Source of the DNA: JAATFS01 sp037145635 | GTDB lineage: Bacteria; Pseudomonadota; Gammaproteobacteria; Xanthomonadales; Xanthomonadaceae | Length of the DNA: 64,000 nt | Assembly (NCBI GenBank): GCA_037145635.1 | Contig: JBBCXB010000010.1 | Location: forward strand, 1 to 64,000 | Direction: 5' to 3' | Part shown: positions 33,806 through 43,232 of the stretch, piece after piece | Numbering within the stretch: the first letter of the stretch is position 1 | How the letters are laid out: each line of letters begins with the position of its first letter | Notes under the pieces: generated by a model | Told to the model about the DNA's origin: nothing | Seen by the model: the letters and a program-made list of their open reading frames with translations, nothing else | Database searches by the model: none | Position numbers and translations under genes: made by a program

Positions 33806-34915
33806 CTACTCCAGCAACCGGGCCCAGCGCTGCATGCCGTCCAGCCGGCTCAGCACCATCTTGATGCATACCAGCATCGGCACCGCCAGCAGCAGGCCGA
33901 CCATGCCCCACAGCCAGCCGAACAGCATCAGCGCCAGGATCAGCATCAGCGGCGAGATCGCCATGCGCCGGCCGAGCACGATCGGCGTCACCACCTGGCC
34001 CTCGATCGTGTGCAGCAGCAGGTACAGCATCGCCGGCAGCAGCGACGCCAGCGGCGTATCGAATTCCACCAGGCCCATCAGCAGCATCAGCATCACGCCG
34101 ATCAGCGGCCCCACGTACGGCGCGAAGTTGAGCAGCGCCACCACCGTGCCCCACAGCAGCGCCTCCTGCAGCGGCAGCCTCAGCGCATAGAGGATGCCGG
34201 CGAAGATCAGCCCGACCCCGGTGTTGATCACGCTGATGGTGAGTACGTAGCGCGACACCTCGCGCTCGATCTCGCGCAGGATGCCGGTGGTGAAGCGTTG
34301 CTGCTGGCGGCTGGGCAGCAGCGCGATCGCGTGCCGCTGCAGGTTCTCGCCGAAGACCATGAAGAAGAACGTCAGCAGCACCACCGCCAGCACCGACGCC
34401 GCCAGCTTGGGCGTGCGCACCAGCGCCTTGTACGGGTCGTCCAGCTGGGTGCGCACGATCTGCACCTGGCGCGCGTTCTCGCCGCCGGCGGCACGCGCGA
34501 AGTTCTCCGCGGCCTGGTTGGCCTGCTGCATCGGCTTGGTGAAGTCGCGGACCTCGCGGGCGATCTGGCGCATCTGCCGCGGCGCCTGCTGGAACCACTC
34601 CGCCGCCGGCCCCACCAGCTGCGCGCCCAGCGCCACGGCGGCCGACACGCCCAGCACCAGCACCAGCAACGCACTGACGAAGCGCGGCACGTACAGCCGC
34701 CGCAGGCCGCGCAGGATCGGGTTGCCGACCAGCGCGAAGAACGCCGCCAGCAGGATCGGAAGGATGATCGTCTGCGCCGCCCACAGGGTGTAGCCGACCG
34801 CGAGCGTGGTCAGCACCACCAGCGAGGCCGAGGCGCGCGGGCGCGGAGCGGGGGGCGGGGGCAGGGCGGCATCGCCCTCGGGCAGCGGGGACAACGATTC
34901 GGCGGGGATGCTCAT
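33806..34915 (-). CDS. AI-2E family (PerM-like) transporter
   Basis: A 369-residue inner-membrane protein with about eight hydrophobic segments and the family's central conserved stretch GVGLIFAGILYALRLPLQEALLWGTVVALLNFAPYVGPLIG near residues 235-275. A hydrophilic segment at about 90-190 contains an amphipathic helical region. Members include TqsA and PerM; proposed roles include autoinducer-2 export and ion antiport, but no function is established for this branch. It ends 28 bases upstream of the HAD gene, so it heads a probable three-gene transcript with the HAD and aminopeptidase genes. Confidence 0.88.
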   Translation of the reverse strand: MSIPAESLSPLPEGDAALPPPPAPRPRASASLVVLTTLAVGYTLWAAQTIILPILLAAFFALVGNPILRGLRRLYVPRFVSALLVLVLGVSAAVALGAQLVGPAAEWFQQAPRQMRQIAREVRDFTKPMQQANQAAENFARAAGGENARQVQIVRTQLDDPYKALVRTPKLAASVLAVVLLTFFFMVFGENLQRHAIALLPSRQQQRFTTGILREIEREVSRYVLTISVINTGVGLIFAGILYALRLPLQEALLWGTVVALLNFAPYVGPLIGVMLMLLMGLVEFDTPLASLLPAMLYLLLHTIEGQVVTPIVLGRRMAISPLMLILALMLFGWLWGMVGLLLAVPMLVCIKMVLSRLDGMQRWARLLE

Positions 34916-35010
34916 GCGCGCTCTGGGCGACCGGCGGGTGCCGGCGGTCCGCCATTATCGGGCGCAGGCGTCAATGCGGCGTATGGTGCGGCACACGCCG
35001 CGGTTCGCGC

Positions 35011-35040
35011 CAACGAAAACGCCGGCGCGGGGCCGGCGTT
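35011..35040 (-). terminator. Intrinsic terminator after the yqjD-like operon
   Basis: Perfect 9-base arms (35018-35026 and 35032-35040, AACGCCGGC and its complement) enclose a 5-base loop. On the minus strand the stem is followed by TTTTCGTTG, a fair T tract. It lies 28 bases downstream of the stop of the 35068-35526 gene and so should end that three-gene transcript before the AI-2E gene. Confidence 0.75.
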
Positions 35041-35067
35041 GCTCTGGGGCGACACCGACCGCCTGGC

Positions 35068-35526
35068 TCAGCGCTCGGACATCTCGGTGGCCGCTTCCGC
35101 CGGCCGTGGCGCCTGCGGCTCGGCCGCATGCAGGGGCGTGCGGCGCCCGCCGACCGGTACCGGCACCACCACCGTGGCGGGGGCGTCGTCGTCGGCGGCT
35201 TCCTGGGCCTGGTCGGCGGCCCGTTCGGCCTGCTGCGAGGCATCCTTGGCCTGGCTCGCCGTGAACATCGCGGAGACCGTGGTCGCCATCTGCAGCAGCT
35301 TGGGCAGGCCGCCCACCTTGCGGGCGATGCTGCCGATCGCCACCTGCGGCTCGGTGCGGCCGGCGACGAAGCCCAGTCCCAGGCCGGCCACCACGATCCG
35401 GACCGGCGTCCAGCCCGCGCGCCAGGCCTGGCGCAGTTCACCCCAGTGCTGCTGGGCTTCCAGGCTGCGGCCCTCGACCAGGGTCTCGGCGCGTTCGACG
35501 TGCTTGAGCAGTGCTCCGAATCTCAT
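35068..35526 (-). CDS. YqjK-position membrane-associated protein of unknown function
   Basis: A 152-residue protein. The N-terminal half is basic and helical, with one moderately hydrophobic stretch (VRIVVAGLGLGFVAG, about residues 42-56); the C-terminal third is low-complexity Ala/Gln/Glu followed by proline-rich sequence. I do not recognise a named domain. It overlaps the holin-like gene upstream by four bases (ATGA) and is third in the yqjD-yqjE-like set, the position of YqjK in enterobacteria; a role as a membrane stress or ribosome-tethering accessory is inferred from that only. Confidence 0.75.
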   Translation of the reverse strand: MRFGALLKHVERAETLVEGRSLEAQQHWGELRQAWRAGWTPVRIVVAGLGLGFVAGRTEPQVAIGSIARKVGGLPKLLQMATTVSAMFTASQAKDASQQAERAADQAQEAADDDAPATVVVPVPVGGRRTPLHAAEPQAPRPAEAATEMSER

Positions 35527-36050
35527 GGGGTGCGCTCCGCTTGGGCCCGGGCCTTGTCCAGTTCGTCGAGTTCATCGAACCCGTCGTCGTCGCCCTCGCG
35601 GGCCTCGTCGAACAGGCCCATCCGGGTCAGCTGGCGCCGCGTGGCGTGCAGCCCGGTATGGTCGAAGAAATGCGCCACGCGCCAGATCGCCAGGCCGGTC
35701 ATGGCCAGGCTCGCCAGCGCGGTGAAGAACATCGCCTGGAACCACGACAGCCCGGCACGCTGCAGCAGCGCGATGATCGCACCGGTCAGCAGCAGCCAGG
35801 CCGAGGCGCCGAACACCACCGCGATGCCGGCCCAGGCCAGGCCGCGGCCGAATGCGCTGCGCGCCAGCGCGAGGTCGGCCGAGATCAGCCGCCGCAACGC
35901 GCGGCTGGTGTCCTTGGCCGATCCCAGCGTGGCCTTGCCCGCCTCGCTGACGGCTCGGAAGCTCTCTTCCAGGCCGGGCGCCTCGGGTCGGGGCGTATCG
36001 CTGCCCGGCACCTCGTCGGGGCCGGGAGCGGATGACACGTGATCGCTCAC
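35523..36050 (-). CDS. Phage-holin-family / YqjE-like membrane protein
   Basis: A 175-residue protein with a long acidic, helical N-terminus, then two hydrophobic hairpin helices (about 88-112 and 122-143; AGIAVVFGASAWLLLTGAII and AMFFTALASLAMTGLAIW) and a charged C-terminus. This layout fits the DUF1469/YqjE group, often named holin-like although not phage genes. It is six bases downstream of the DUF883 gene and overlaps the next gene by four bases, forming a tight operon. E. coli relatives are stress- and stationary-phase-induced; no function is proven here. Confidence 0.82.
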   Translation of the reverse strand: MSDHVSSAPGPDEVPGSDTPRPEAPGLEESFRAVSEAGKATLGSAKDTSRALRRLISADLALARSAFGRGLAWAGIAVVFGASAWLLLTGAIIALLQRAGLSWFQAMFFTALASLAMTGLAIWRVAHFFDHTGLHATRRQLTRMGLFDEAREGDDDGFDELDELDKARAQAERTP

Positions 36051-36056
36051 GCCGAC

Positions 36057-36422
36057 TTACTTGTCGTCGCTGCTGCGGGCGAGCTTGGCGATCAGCCAAC
36101 CGGCCGCGAAGGCGACGCCGAACGAGGCCAGCGGCTTCTCGCGGATCAGGTCGGTGGCGCTGTCGAGCAGGTCACGGCCCTTGTCCATCAGCACGTCGAC
36201 CTGCTCCTTGGCGGCGGCACCGCCGAACTCGGCGGCGGCCAGGCCGGCCAGCGCACTGCCGGACAGGTCGGCCTTGACGTTGGCCTTGCCGAGCTTGAGC
36301 TCTTCGCCGGCGGCGCCGGCGGCACCCTTCACGGCCTCGCCCGCATGGGAGGCGGCCGTCTTCAGGTGGCTGCCGGCTTCGCTCAGGTTGTCCTTCAGCT
36401 GCTCGGTATTGGTAGGGCTCAT
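36057..36422 (-). CDS. DUF883 / YqjD-ElaB-like protein
   Basis: A 121-residue protein with a long amphipathic helical N-terminal region rich in Ala, Lys and Glu, and a single C-terminal membrane anchor in REKPLASFGVAFAAGWLIAKLARSS, the hallmark of the YqjD/ElaB family. E. coli YqjD is an inner-membrane protein that associates with ribosomes in stationary phase. The ATG at 36422 is preceded by AAGGAGAATGCG, one of the strongest ribosome sites in the window, suggesting high expression. It leads the three-gene operon that ends at the terminator near 35.0 kb. Confidence 0.88.
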   Translation of the reverse strand: MSPTNTEQLKDNLSEAGSHLKTAASHAGEAVKGAAGAAGEELKLGKANVKADLSGSALAGLAAAEFGGAAAKEQVDVLMDKGRDLLDSATDLIREKPLASFGVAFAAGWLIAKLARSSDDK

Positions 36423-36540
36423 CGCATTCTCCTTCGTGTGGGTGTGGCGTCCGCGCCGGGAGGCCGGATCCTGTGGCAAATCAATAGCACCGCCCGGGTG
36501 TAGGGGGTGTTACGGCGCGCCCGCGTCAGCGCCGGCGCAT

Positions 36541-37977
36541 TCAGCGCATCAGCACGTCGGCCTGGCTGTTGCCGCGCAGCACGCGCAGCACCAGTTGCGC
36601 CGGCTTGCGCTGGAAGTTGGCACGCCAGCTGGCCAGGTCGGCGAACTCGCCGGCCGAGGTCGCCAGGACCACGTCGCCCTTGGCCAGCCCGTTGCCGGCG
36701 GCGCGGCTGCCGCGCTTGACCTCGCTGATCATCACCCCGCCCAGGCCGGACTGGCGCAGCGATTCCGGCAGGTCGACGAAGGTGGCGCCGCCCAGGCGCG
36801 GGTCCAGGCTGTCGCCGCTCACCGCGCGCGCCTGCTCCTTGAGCGTGGCGCTCAGCTTGAGCGGCTTGCCGTCGCGGCGCACGTCCAGCGTCACCGCGCT
36901 GCCCACCGCCTGCAGGCCCTCGTAGTTGTGCAGCGCCTCGGCGCTGTCGACGCGCTCGGCGTTGGCCGCCACCACCACGTCGCCCGGCTGCACGCCGGCC
37001 GCGGCCGCCGCCGACCCCGGCAGCACGCGCGTCACCAGCGCGCCGCGGGCCGCCTCCAGGCCCAGCCCCTGCGCCATCTCCGAGGACAGGTTCTGCGTCT
37101 CCAGGCCCAGCGTGCCGCGGATCACCACGCCGTTGTTCTTGACCAGCTGCTCGACCACGTTGCGCGCCAGGTTGGACGGGATCGCCAGGCCCAGGCCGAT
37201 GTTGCCGGCCATGCTGCCCTGCGGGTTGAAGCTGGCGGTGTTGATGCCCACCAGCTGGCCCTGCAGGTTGACCAGCGCCCCGCCGGAATTGCCCGGGTTG
37301 ATCGAGGCGTCGGTCTGGATGAAGTTCTGGTAGCCCAGCCCGCGGATGCCGCTGCGGCCGACCGCCGAGACGATGCCCGAGGTCACCGTCTGGGTGAAGC
37401 CGAACGGGTTGCCGATCGCCACCACGAAATCGCCGACCCGCAGCTGGGCGCTGTCGGCGAGCTTGATCTCGGTGAGCTTGTCGGCCGGGATGCGGATCAG
37501 CGCGATGTCGGTGTCGGCGTCGGAGCCGAGGAACTCGGCCTTGACCGTGCGGCCGTCGGCCAGGGTCACCTGCACGTCGTCGGCGTTCTCGACCACGTGG
37601 TGGTTGGTGATCACGTAGCCGTTGCGCGCATCGATGATCACGCCGGAACCCAGCGATTCGTTGATGCGCTCCTGCGGGATGTCCGGGAACAGCCGGCGGA
37701 AGAACGGGTCGTTGAAGAACGGGTTGCGCACGCGCACCACCTGCTTGGTGTTGACGCTGACCACCGCCGGCATCACCTGCTGCAGCATCGGCGCCAGCGA
37801 CGGCACCGGCTGCCCGGCCACCGCGGCCGGCAGCGCCGCCGCCGCCGGCAACGCGAACGCCGGCGAGGCCGGTGCGGCCTCGGCGCGGTTGTCGAGCCAG
37901 GCGTTGACGCCGGTAGCGGCAAAGCCTCCGAAGGCGGCGGCGAGGGACAGGGTCAGCAGGGTGGGCAGCGGTCGCAT
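36541..37977 (-). CDS. Periplasmic Do-type serine protease (DegP/DegQ/MucD family)
   Basis: A 478-residue HtrA-family protease and chaperone. A signal sequence (about 1-34) is followed by a trypsin-like domain with His in TNHHVVENADDVQV, Asp in DADTDIALI and Ser in NPGNSGGAL. Two PDZ domains follow (about 275-370, with AAGVQPGDVVVAANAERV, and 390-478, with AAGNGLAKGDVVLATSAGEF). It degrades or refolds damaged envelope proteins. The frame is open well upstream, but the chosen ATG gives MRPLPTLLTLSLAAAFGGF, a proper signal. It stands alone between the YqjD operon and a long GC-rich intergenic region. Confidence 0.94.
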   Translation of the reverse strand: MRPLPTLLTLSLAAAFGGFAATGVNAWLDNRAEAAPASPAFALPAAAALPAAVAGQPVPSLAPMLQQVMPAVVSVNTKQVVRVRNPFFNDPFFRRLFPDIPQERINESLGSGVIIDARNGYVITNHHVVENADDVQVTLADGRTVKAEFLGSDADTDIALIRIPADKLTEIKLADSAQLRVGDFVVAIGNPFGFTQTVTSGIVSAVGRSGIRGLGYQNFIQTDASINPGNSGGALVNLQGQLVGINTASFNPQGSMAGNIGLGLAIPSNLARNVVEQLVKNNGVVIRGTLGLETQNLSSEMAQGLGLEAARGALVTRVLPGSAAAAAGVQPGDVVVAANAERVDSAEALHNYEGLQAVGSAVTLDVRRDGKPLKLSATLKEQARAVSGDSLDPRLGGATFVDLPESLRQSGLGGVMISEVKRGSRAAGNGLAKGDVVLATSAGEFADLASWRANFQRKPAQLVLRVLRGNSQADVLMR

Positions 37978-38613
37978 GGCGTCGGGTTCCGGGGTGCGCG
38001 GAGAGGGATCCAGGCAGGCACTATGCCTGTGGTAAATCAAGCTGAACAAGGGTGGCGCGCCGCGATTTAACCCTCGGTGAAAGCCGGCAGCGTCGAACCC
38101 GGCGATCGCCGGGCGGGCCGGCGCGCGGACGTCGCGCTTGCGCAAACCGCCGCGCGAACGCGGCCGGCGCTGGCGGGACGCGCGCTTTTTTTGCACGCGT
38201 ACACCCACGGCGGACCGGGCCGCGGGCCGGGGGTCCCGCGGCCCGCGGCCCGCGGGCGCGGACCGTGCAGGCGGATCCATGCGTGGCGGGCGCGGCTACG
38301 CCGCGCACCTCGCGCGCGTCGCCCGCGCCGGCCATCGCATGAAAGTGCTTGAAAAACGCGGTCCGCCGCGTCGCTTCGCGACCGGGCGGCGCGCGCGCGG
38401 ACCCTCGCGCGCGGGCCTGTGCCGGCGCCGGAACCGGCGGTTGCGCACACCGCGCCGTGGCGTGGCCGCCTGGCCGCCGCGCGTCGGTGCGCGCGGCGGC
38501 ACGCCTGCGCGCATCGCCGCGTGCACGCGTGGCCGTCATCCCCGTTCCACGCATCCGCGCATCGGTATAGCATCGCCAGCGTTTCGACACTGACGACGCC
38601 CCCAGGAGGGCTT
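37978..38613. other. 636-base divergent region, extremely GC-rich in the middle
   Basis: This lies between the DegP-type gene (minus) and the histone-like gene (plus). I support no gene: frames on both strands are Arg/Ala/Pro-rich and have no start context. The stretch near 38215-38275 is almost only G and C and contains nested CCGCGGGCC/GGCCCGCGG palindromes able to form stable RNA or DNA hairpins. The A/T-richer piece at 38020-38080 is the likely promoter zone of the protease gene. No regulator site was recognised. Confidence 0.55.
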
Positions 38614-39654
38614 ATGAGCAACGGCAATGGTGTGACCGCGACGATTTCCGACGTCGCCGACAACGTAACGGAAACCGCGACCGACCTCGGCGAGACGATC
38701 GCCACCACCGCCAGCGACGTGGTCGCCGACGTGCAGCAGGTCGCCGCGACGGTCGCCGAGGAGGTCAAGGAGCGTGCCGCACAGGTCGGCGCGACGGTCG
38801 CCGAGGCCGAGCAGGCCGTCGTCAAGAAGGTCCGCAAGACCGTGGCCAGCGCACGCCAGAAGCTGGAGGCCGCCCAGGCCAATGCCCAGGCCGAAGCCGC
38901 TGCGCTGACGCGCAGGAAGACCGGCAAGCCGGCCACCGCGAAGAAGGCGACCGGCACCCCGGCATCGGCGTCCAGGACGGCGGCCAGGACCGCCAAGCAG
39001 GCGCCGGCCAAGCAGGCCGCGACCCCGGCTGCGGGCGCTGGCACGTCCACCACGAAGAAGACCGCCGCCAAGTCTGCGGCCGCGAAGAAGGCCGTCGCCA
39101 AGAAGACCGCGCGGCCCGCCGCCGGCAAGCAGGCCCCGGTCAAGAAGGCGGCCGCCAAGAAGGCGGTGGCCAAGAAGGCCGTCGCCAAGAAGGCCGTCGC
39201 CAAGAAGGCCGTCGCCAAGAAGGGGGCGGTCAAGAAGGCCGTGGCCAAGAAGACGATCGGCAAGAAGGCCGCCAAGAAGGCAGTGGCCAAGAAGGCCGTC
39301 GCCCAGAAGAGTGCGGTCAAGAAGACCGCGGCCAAGAAGACGATCGGCAAGAAGGCCGCCGGGAAGGCACCGGCCCGCAAGGCCGTGACCCGGACGTCGC
39401 CCGCCAAGAAGGCCCCCGCCAAGAAGGCGGTCGCCAAGAAGGTCACTGCCAAGAAGGCCGTCGCCAAGAAGACGATCGCCAAGAAGGCGGCCGGCAAGAA
39501 GGTCGCACCGCGCAAGACGGTCAAGCAGGCGTCGGGCACACGCAAGACGGCCGCCAAGAAGACGGCCACCCGGCCGGCGGCCGCGCGCAAGGCCCCGGCC
39601 GCGAAGAAGACCGCCGTGCGCAAGTCCGCCGCCAAGCGCGGCACGCGCCGCTGA
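38614..39654 (+). CDS. Histone H1-like lysine/alanine-rich DNA-binding protein
   Basis: A 346-residue protein in two parts. Residues 1 to about 105 form a Val/Ala/Glu-rich amphipathic helical region of heptad-like repeats (VADNVTETATDLGETIATTA, AEEVKERAAQVGATVAEAEQ). Residues 105-346 are a low-complexity tail made of KKAVA, KKTA and KKTIGKKA repeats, resembling the C-terminal tail of eukaryotic H1 and bacterial AlgP/HctB-type proteins. It should bind DNA non-specifically and affect nucleoid compaction. The start follows AGGAGGG. Four 15-bp near-identical DNA repeats (39166-39225) encode VAKKA and make the tail prone to length change. Confidence 0.88.
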   Translation: MSNGNGVTATISDVADNVTETATDLGETIATTASDVVADVQQVAATVAEEVKERAAQVGATVAEAEQAVVKKVRKTVASARQKLEAAQANAQAEAAALTRRKTGKPATAKKATGTPASASRTAARTAKQAPAKQAATPAAGAGTSTTKKTAAKSAAAKKAVAKKTARPAAGKQAPVKKAAAKKAVAKKAVAKKAVAKKAVAKKGAVKKAVAKKTIGKKAAKKAVAKKAVAQKSAVKKTAAKKTIGKKAAGKAPARKAVTRTSPAKKAPAKKAVAKKVTAKKAVAKKTIAKKAAGKKVAPRKTVKQASGTRKTAAKKTATRPAAARKAPAAKKTAVRKSAAKRGTRR

Positions 39655-39660
39655 GCCGCT

Positions 39661-39706
39661 AGCCGCGGCGCCTCCCTTCGCAATGAGGGAGGCGTCGCGT
39701 GCGGCT
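39661..39706 (+). terminator. Bipartite hairpin after histone-like gene
   Basis: An inner 9-bp stem (39669-39677 with 39686-39694, CGCCTCCCT and complement) has an 8-base loop, and an outer 6-bp stem is formed by AGCCGC (39661-39666) with GCGGCT (39701-39706). It begins six bases after the stop codon. There is no T tract, so it may be Rho-assisted or protect the message. Confidence 0.55.
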
Positions 39707-39869
39707 AGGGCGGCCTGTGCACGGGCCGCCATCGCCGCAATCGATATATGCCCGCCGCTGCGTACGGCGGCGGGCGCCGGCCTGATCGAACCGGCTTGAT
39801 CAAGCCTCGCTGCGTAACCGCGGCCGCGCCGGAAACTGGCCCGGTCGCGCTACGCAGACCCTGACGCGG

Positions 39870-41192
39870 TCAGGGCGTGGCCGGGGTCACCCGCCATACC
39901 GTGTCGCCGACGTCGTCGGCGACCAGCAGGGCGCCGTCCCGGTCTTGCGCCAGACCCACGGGAGCGCCATACAGCTGCTTCTCGTCGTCGGAATGGAAGC
40001 CGGTGACGACCGGCTCGGGCTTGCCGACCGGCTTGCCCTGCTGGAAGGCGACATACGACACGCGGTAGCCGCTCAGCGGCGAACGGTCCCAGCTGCCGTG
40101 CTCGCTGATGAAGGCGCCGCCGTGGTACCTGGCCGGCAGCGCGCTGCCGGTGTAGAACCACAGGCCCAGCGGCGCCACGTGCGAGCCGATCGCGTAGTCG
40201 GGCACCAGGGCCTTCTTGACCAGGTCGGGGCGCTGCGGGGTGACGCGCACGTCGACGTGCTGGCCGTAGTAGCTGTACGGCCAGCCGTAGAAGCCGCCAG
40301 GCTGGACCGAGGTGAGATAGTCCGGCACCAGGTCAGCACCGATCTCGTCGCGCTCGTTGACGATCGCCCACAGCTTGCCGGTCTGCGGCTCCCAGTGCAG
40401 GCCGGTAGGATTGCGCAGGCCCGAGGCGTAGATGCGGCTGCCGCCGGTGGCCACGTCCACTTCCAGGACGGCGGCGCGCCGGTACTCGACGGCCAGCCCG
40501 TTCTCGGTGATGTTGCTGTTGGAGCCGACGCCGACATACAGCTTGCTGCCGTCCGGACTGGCCAGCAGGGCCTTGGTCCAGTGGTGGTTGATGGTGCCCG
40601 GCAGGTCGGCGAACTCCACCCCCGGCGCGGTGATGCGGGTATCGCCGGCGCGGTACGGGAACTTCAGGATGGCATCGGTGTTGGCGACGTAGAGCGAATC
40701 GCCGATCAGCTGCAGGCCGAACGGCGAGTTCAGATGCTCCAGGAACACGTGCTGCTCCCATTCGCCGGCGGCGCCGGGCTTGCGGCGCAGCAGCGTGATG
40801 CGGTTGCCGCCCCTGCCGGACTTGCCGGAGCGGCTCTGGATCGCACTGGCGACCATCTGCTTGGGCGTGGTGACCGCCTCGGTGCCGGGGCTGTTGGCCT
40901 CGACCACGAGCACGTCGCCGTTGGGCAGCAGGTAGAGCTGGCGCGGGTGCTTCAGGCCGCCGGCGATCTTCTCGATCTTCAGGCCGGCCGCCACCTTCGG
41001 CGCCTGGCCCTGCTTCCAGCCCACCCCGTCGGGGACCTGCATCGGCGGCACCAGGAAGTGCGCGGCCTCGGGCAGCGGCGGCGCGGCACCGGACTGCTGC
41101 GTCGAATCGAGCGCAGCCTTGTCGCTGCAGCCGCCCAGCACGGCGGCCAGGGCCATCGCCACCACGGTGCGGCGGAGGAGGATCTTATTCAT
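39870..41192 (-). CDS. Sorbosone/soluble glucose dehydrogenase-like beta-propeller lipoprotein
   Basis: A 440-residue lipoprotein (lipobox LGGC, Cys22) with a six-bladed beta-propeller of the sorbosone-dehydrogenase/soluble PQQ-sugar-dehydrogenase family. Characteristic segments are GGLKHPRQLYLLPNGDVLVVEANSP, LNSPFGLQLIGDSLYVANTD, YASGLRNPTGLHWEP, QPGGFYGWPYSYYG and FISEHGSWDRSPLSGYRV. Members oxidise sugars or sugar aldehydes with PQQ, though many lack proven activity. It overlaps the preceding DUF2231-type membrane protein gene by eight bases; that pairing recurs with cytochrome-like partners and suggests electron transfer or membrane association. Confidence 0.87.
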   Translation of the reverse strand: MNKILLRRTVVAMALAAVLGGCSDKAALDSTQQSGAAPPLPEAAHFLVPPMQVPDGVGWKQGQAPKVAAGLKIEKIAGGLKHPRQLYLLPNGDVLVVEANSPGTEAVTTPKQMVASAIQSRSGKSGRGGNRITLLRRKPGAAGEWEQHVFLEHLNSPFGLQLIGDSLYVANTDAILKFPYRAGDTRITAPGVEFADLPGTINHHWTKALLASPDGSKLYVGVGSNSNITENGLAVEYRRAAVLEVDVATGGSRIYASGLRNPTGLHWEPQTGKLWAIVNERDEIGADLVPDYLTSVQPGGFYGWPYSYYGQHVDVRVTPQRPDLVKKALVPDYAIGSHVAPLGLWFYTGSALPARYHGGAFISEHGSWDRSPLSGYRVSYVAFQQGKPVGKPEPVVTGFHSDDEKQLYGAPVGLAQDRDGALLVADDVGDTVWRVTPATP

Positions 41193-41628
41193 GGAGGCGG
41201 CTCCTCGGTGCGGCGTACTGCACGGCGATGACGATGTGGGCGATGGACAGCAGCAGCACGGTGCAGACCGACAGCCAGACCGAGGCCGGGACGACGGAGT
41301 AGGCATCGCGGGTGTGCACGAACGCATTGAAGATGGCGGCGACGATGGCCAGCAGGTTGAGCCAGAAGTCCAGGCGTTCGCCCGGCAGCGTAGTGCGCCG
41401 GCCGGTGATCCATACCTGCGCCAGATTGACGAAGCGCGGGATCACCGCGAACAGCAGGCCGAACACGATCAGCCAGGCCGCGCCCTTGGTCCAAAGCATC
41501 TCGCCGCTGCGCGCGTAGACGATGTCGAAGATCAGCGCGGCGACGAAGCAGCCGTACGGGATGGGGTTGAGCAGGCCGTAGATGGCGCTGGCCACGGCGG
41601 AACGGCGGGGTGCGGCGAGGGAGCTCAT
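41185..41628 (-). CDS. DUF2231-like four-helix membrane protein
   Basis: A 147-residue membrane protein with four hydrophobic helices (about 20-40, 52-72, 92-112 and 122-142) and short loops, matching DUF2231-type proteins, whose function is unknown. Start MSSLAAPRRS; a longer frame upstream has no membrane or signal features. Its 3' end overlaps the sugar-dehydrogenase-like gene by eight bases, so the two are translated together. It could anchor, or pass electrons from, the periplasmic propeller protein; this is inferred from the operon. Confidence 0.8.
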   Translation of the reverse strand: MSSLAAPRRSAVASAIYGLLNPIPYGCFVAALIFDIVYARSGEMLWTKGAAWLIVFGLLFAVIPRFVNLAQVWITGRRTTLPGERLDFWLNLLAIVAAIFNAFVHTRDAYSVVPASVWLSVCTVLLLSIAHIVIAVQYAAPRSRLHE

Positions 41629-42028
41629 GGCTGCGTTTCCGTAGAAGGGACGGGAGAAGGCGCGCGCGCAACGGTCGGGGCGGCACCCCGGGGCCGCGGT
41701 GCCCGGGCCGACCGGCGCACGTTCCCCCATCGACTGTCTAGGGGGCGTCACGACCGGCCGGCGCAGCGGCGACGCCTGCGGCAATGCCGCGACGCCGGCC
41801 AGTGCCTGCAGCGGCTCGACGCGCCGGCCGGTCGCCAGGGGGGTGTCCTCCGGCGTGCCGGCGTGCGGCGCCCAGGCGGTGCCGCAACGGAGGTCGCGAT
41901 CCCGGCGGCACGGCGGACGCTGCCGGAACAGGCACGCCGCCGCGGATTCCGCGCGGTCCGGCCGTCGATTCCGCGGTGGCGTCCCAGGCGGCGAACGGCC
42001 GCACGTCGCGCGAGGCCCCCGCGTGCCC
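41629..42028. other. 400-base region without a supported gene
   Basis: This lies between the DUF2231-like gene (start 41628) and the end of the aldo/keto reductase gene, both on the minus strand. Frames through it are Arg/Pro/Ala-rich with no start signal. I see no clear terminator or promoter hexamers. It should contain the promoter of the DUF2231/propeller operon. Confidence 0.5.
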
Positions 42029-43012
<984 letters not shown>

Positions 43013-43232
43013 GGCGGGGGTCCTGCGTCGGCTTCGGGAGGTAGAGCGTAGTCGGTCCCGGCGGGCATGGCGCGGGAGCCGGACCTGAGGGCCTGCAGCA
43101 CAGGGGGCCGCCGGACCGTCACCGCCTCACCGGGCTTTCGTGAGTACGGCGTGGCGGCGTGGCGGCCGCTCGTCTCGCGCTTTTTACCCGGCCGCCCCTA
43201 CGGTCGCACCCACACTCCCACCGGATTCACCC

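Noticed and set aside
35523..36050. Phage holin and hence prophage remnant
   Set aside because: The gene is in a YqjD/YqjE-type operon with no other phage genes nearby; the holin label is a family name only.
38419..38613. A longer N-terminus for the histone-like protein
   Set aside because: The extra 65 residues are Arg/Pro/Ala-rich with no start context, while the ATG at 38614 has a strong AGGAGGG site.
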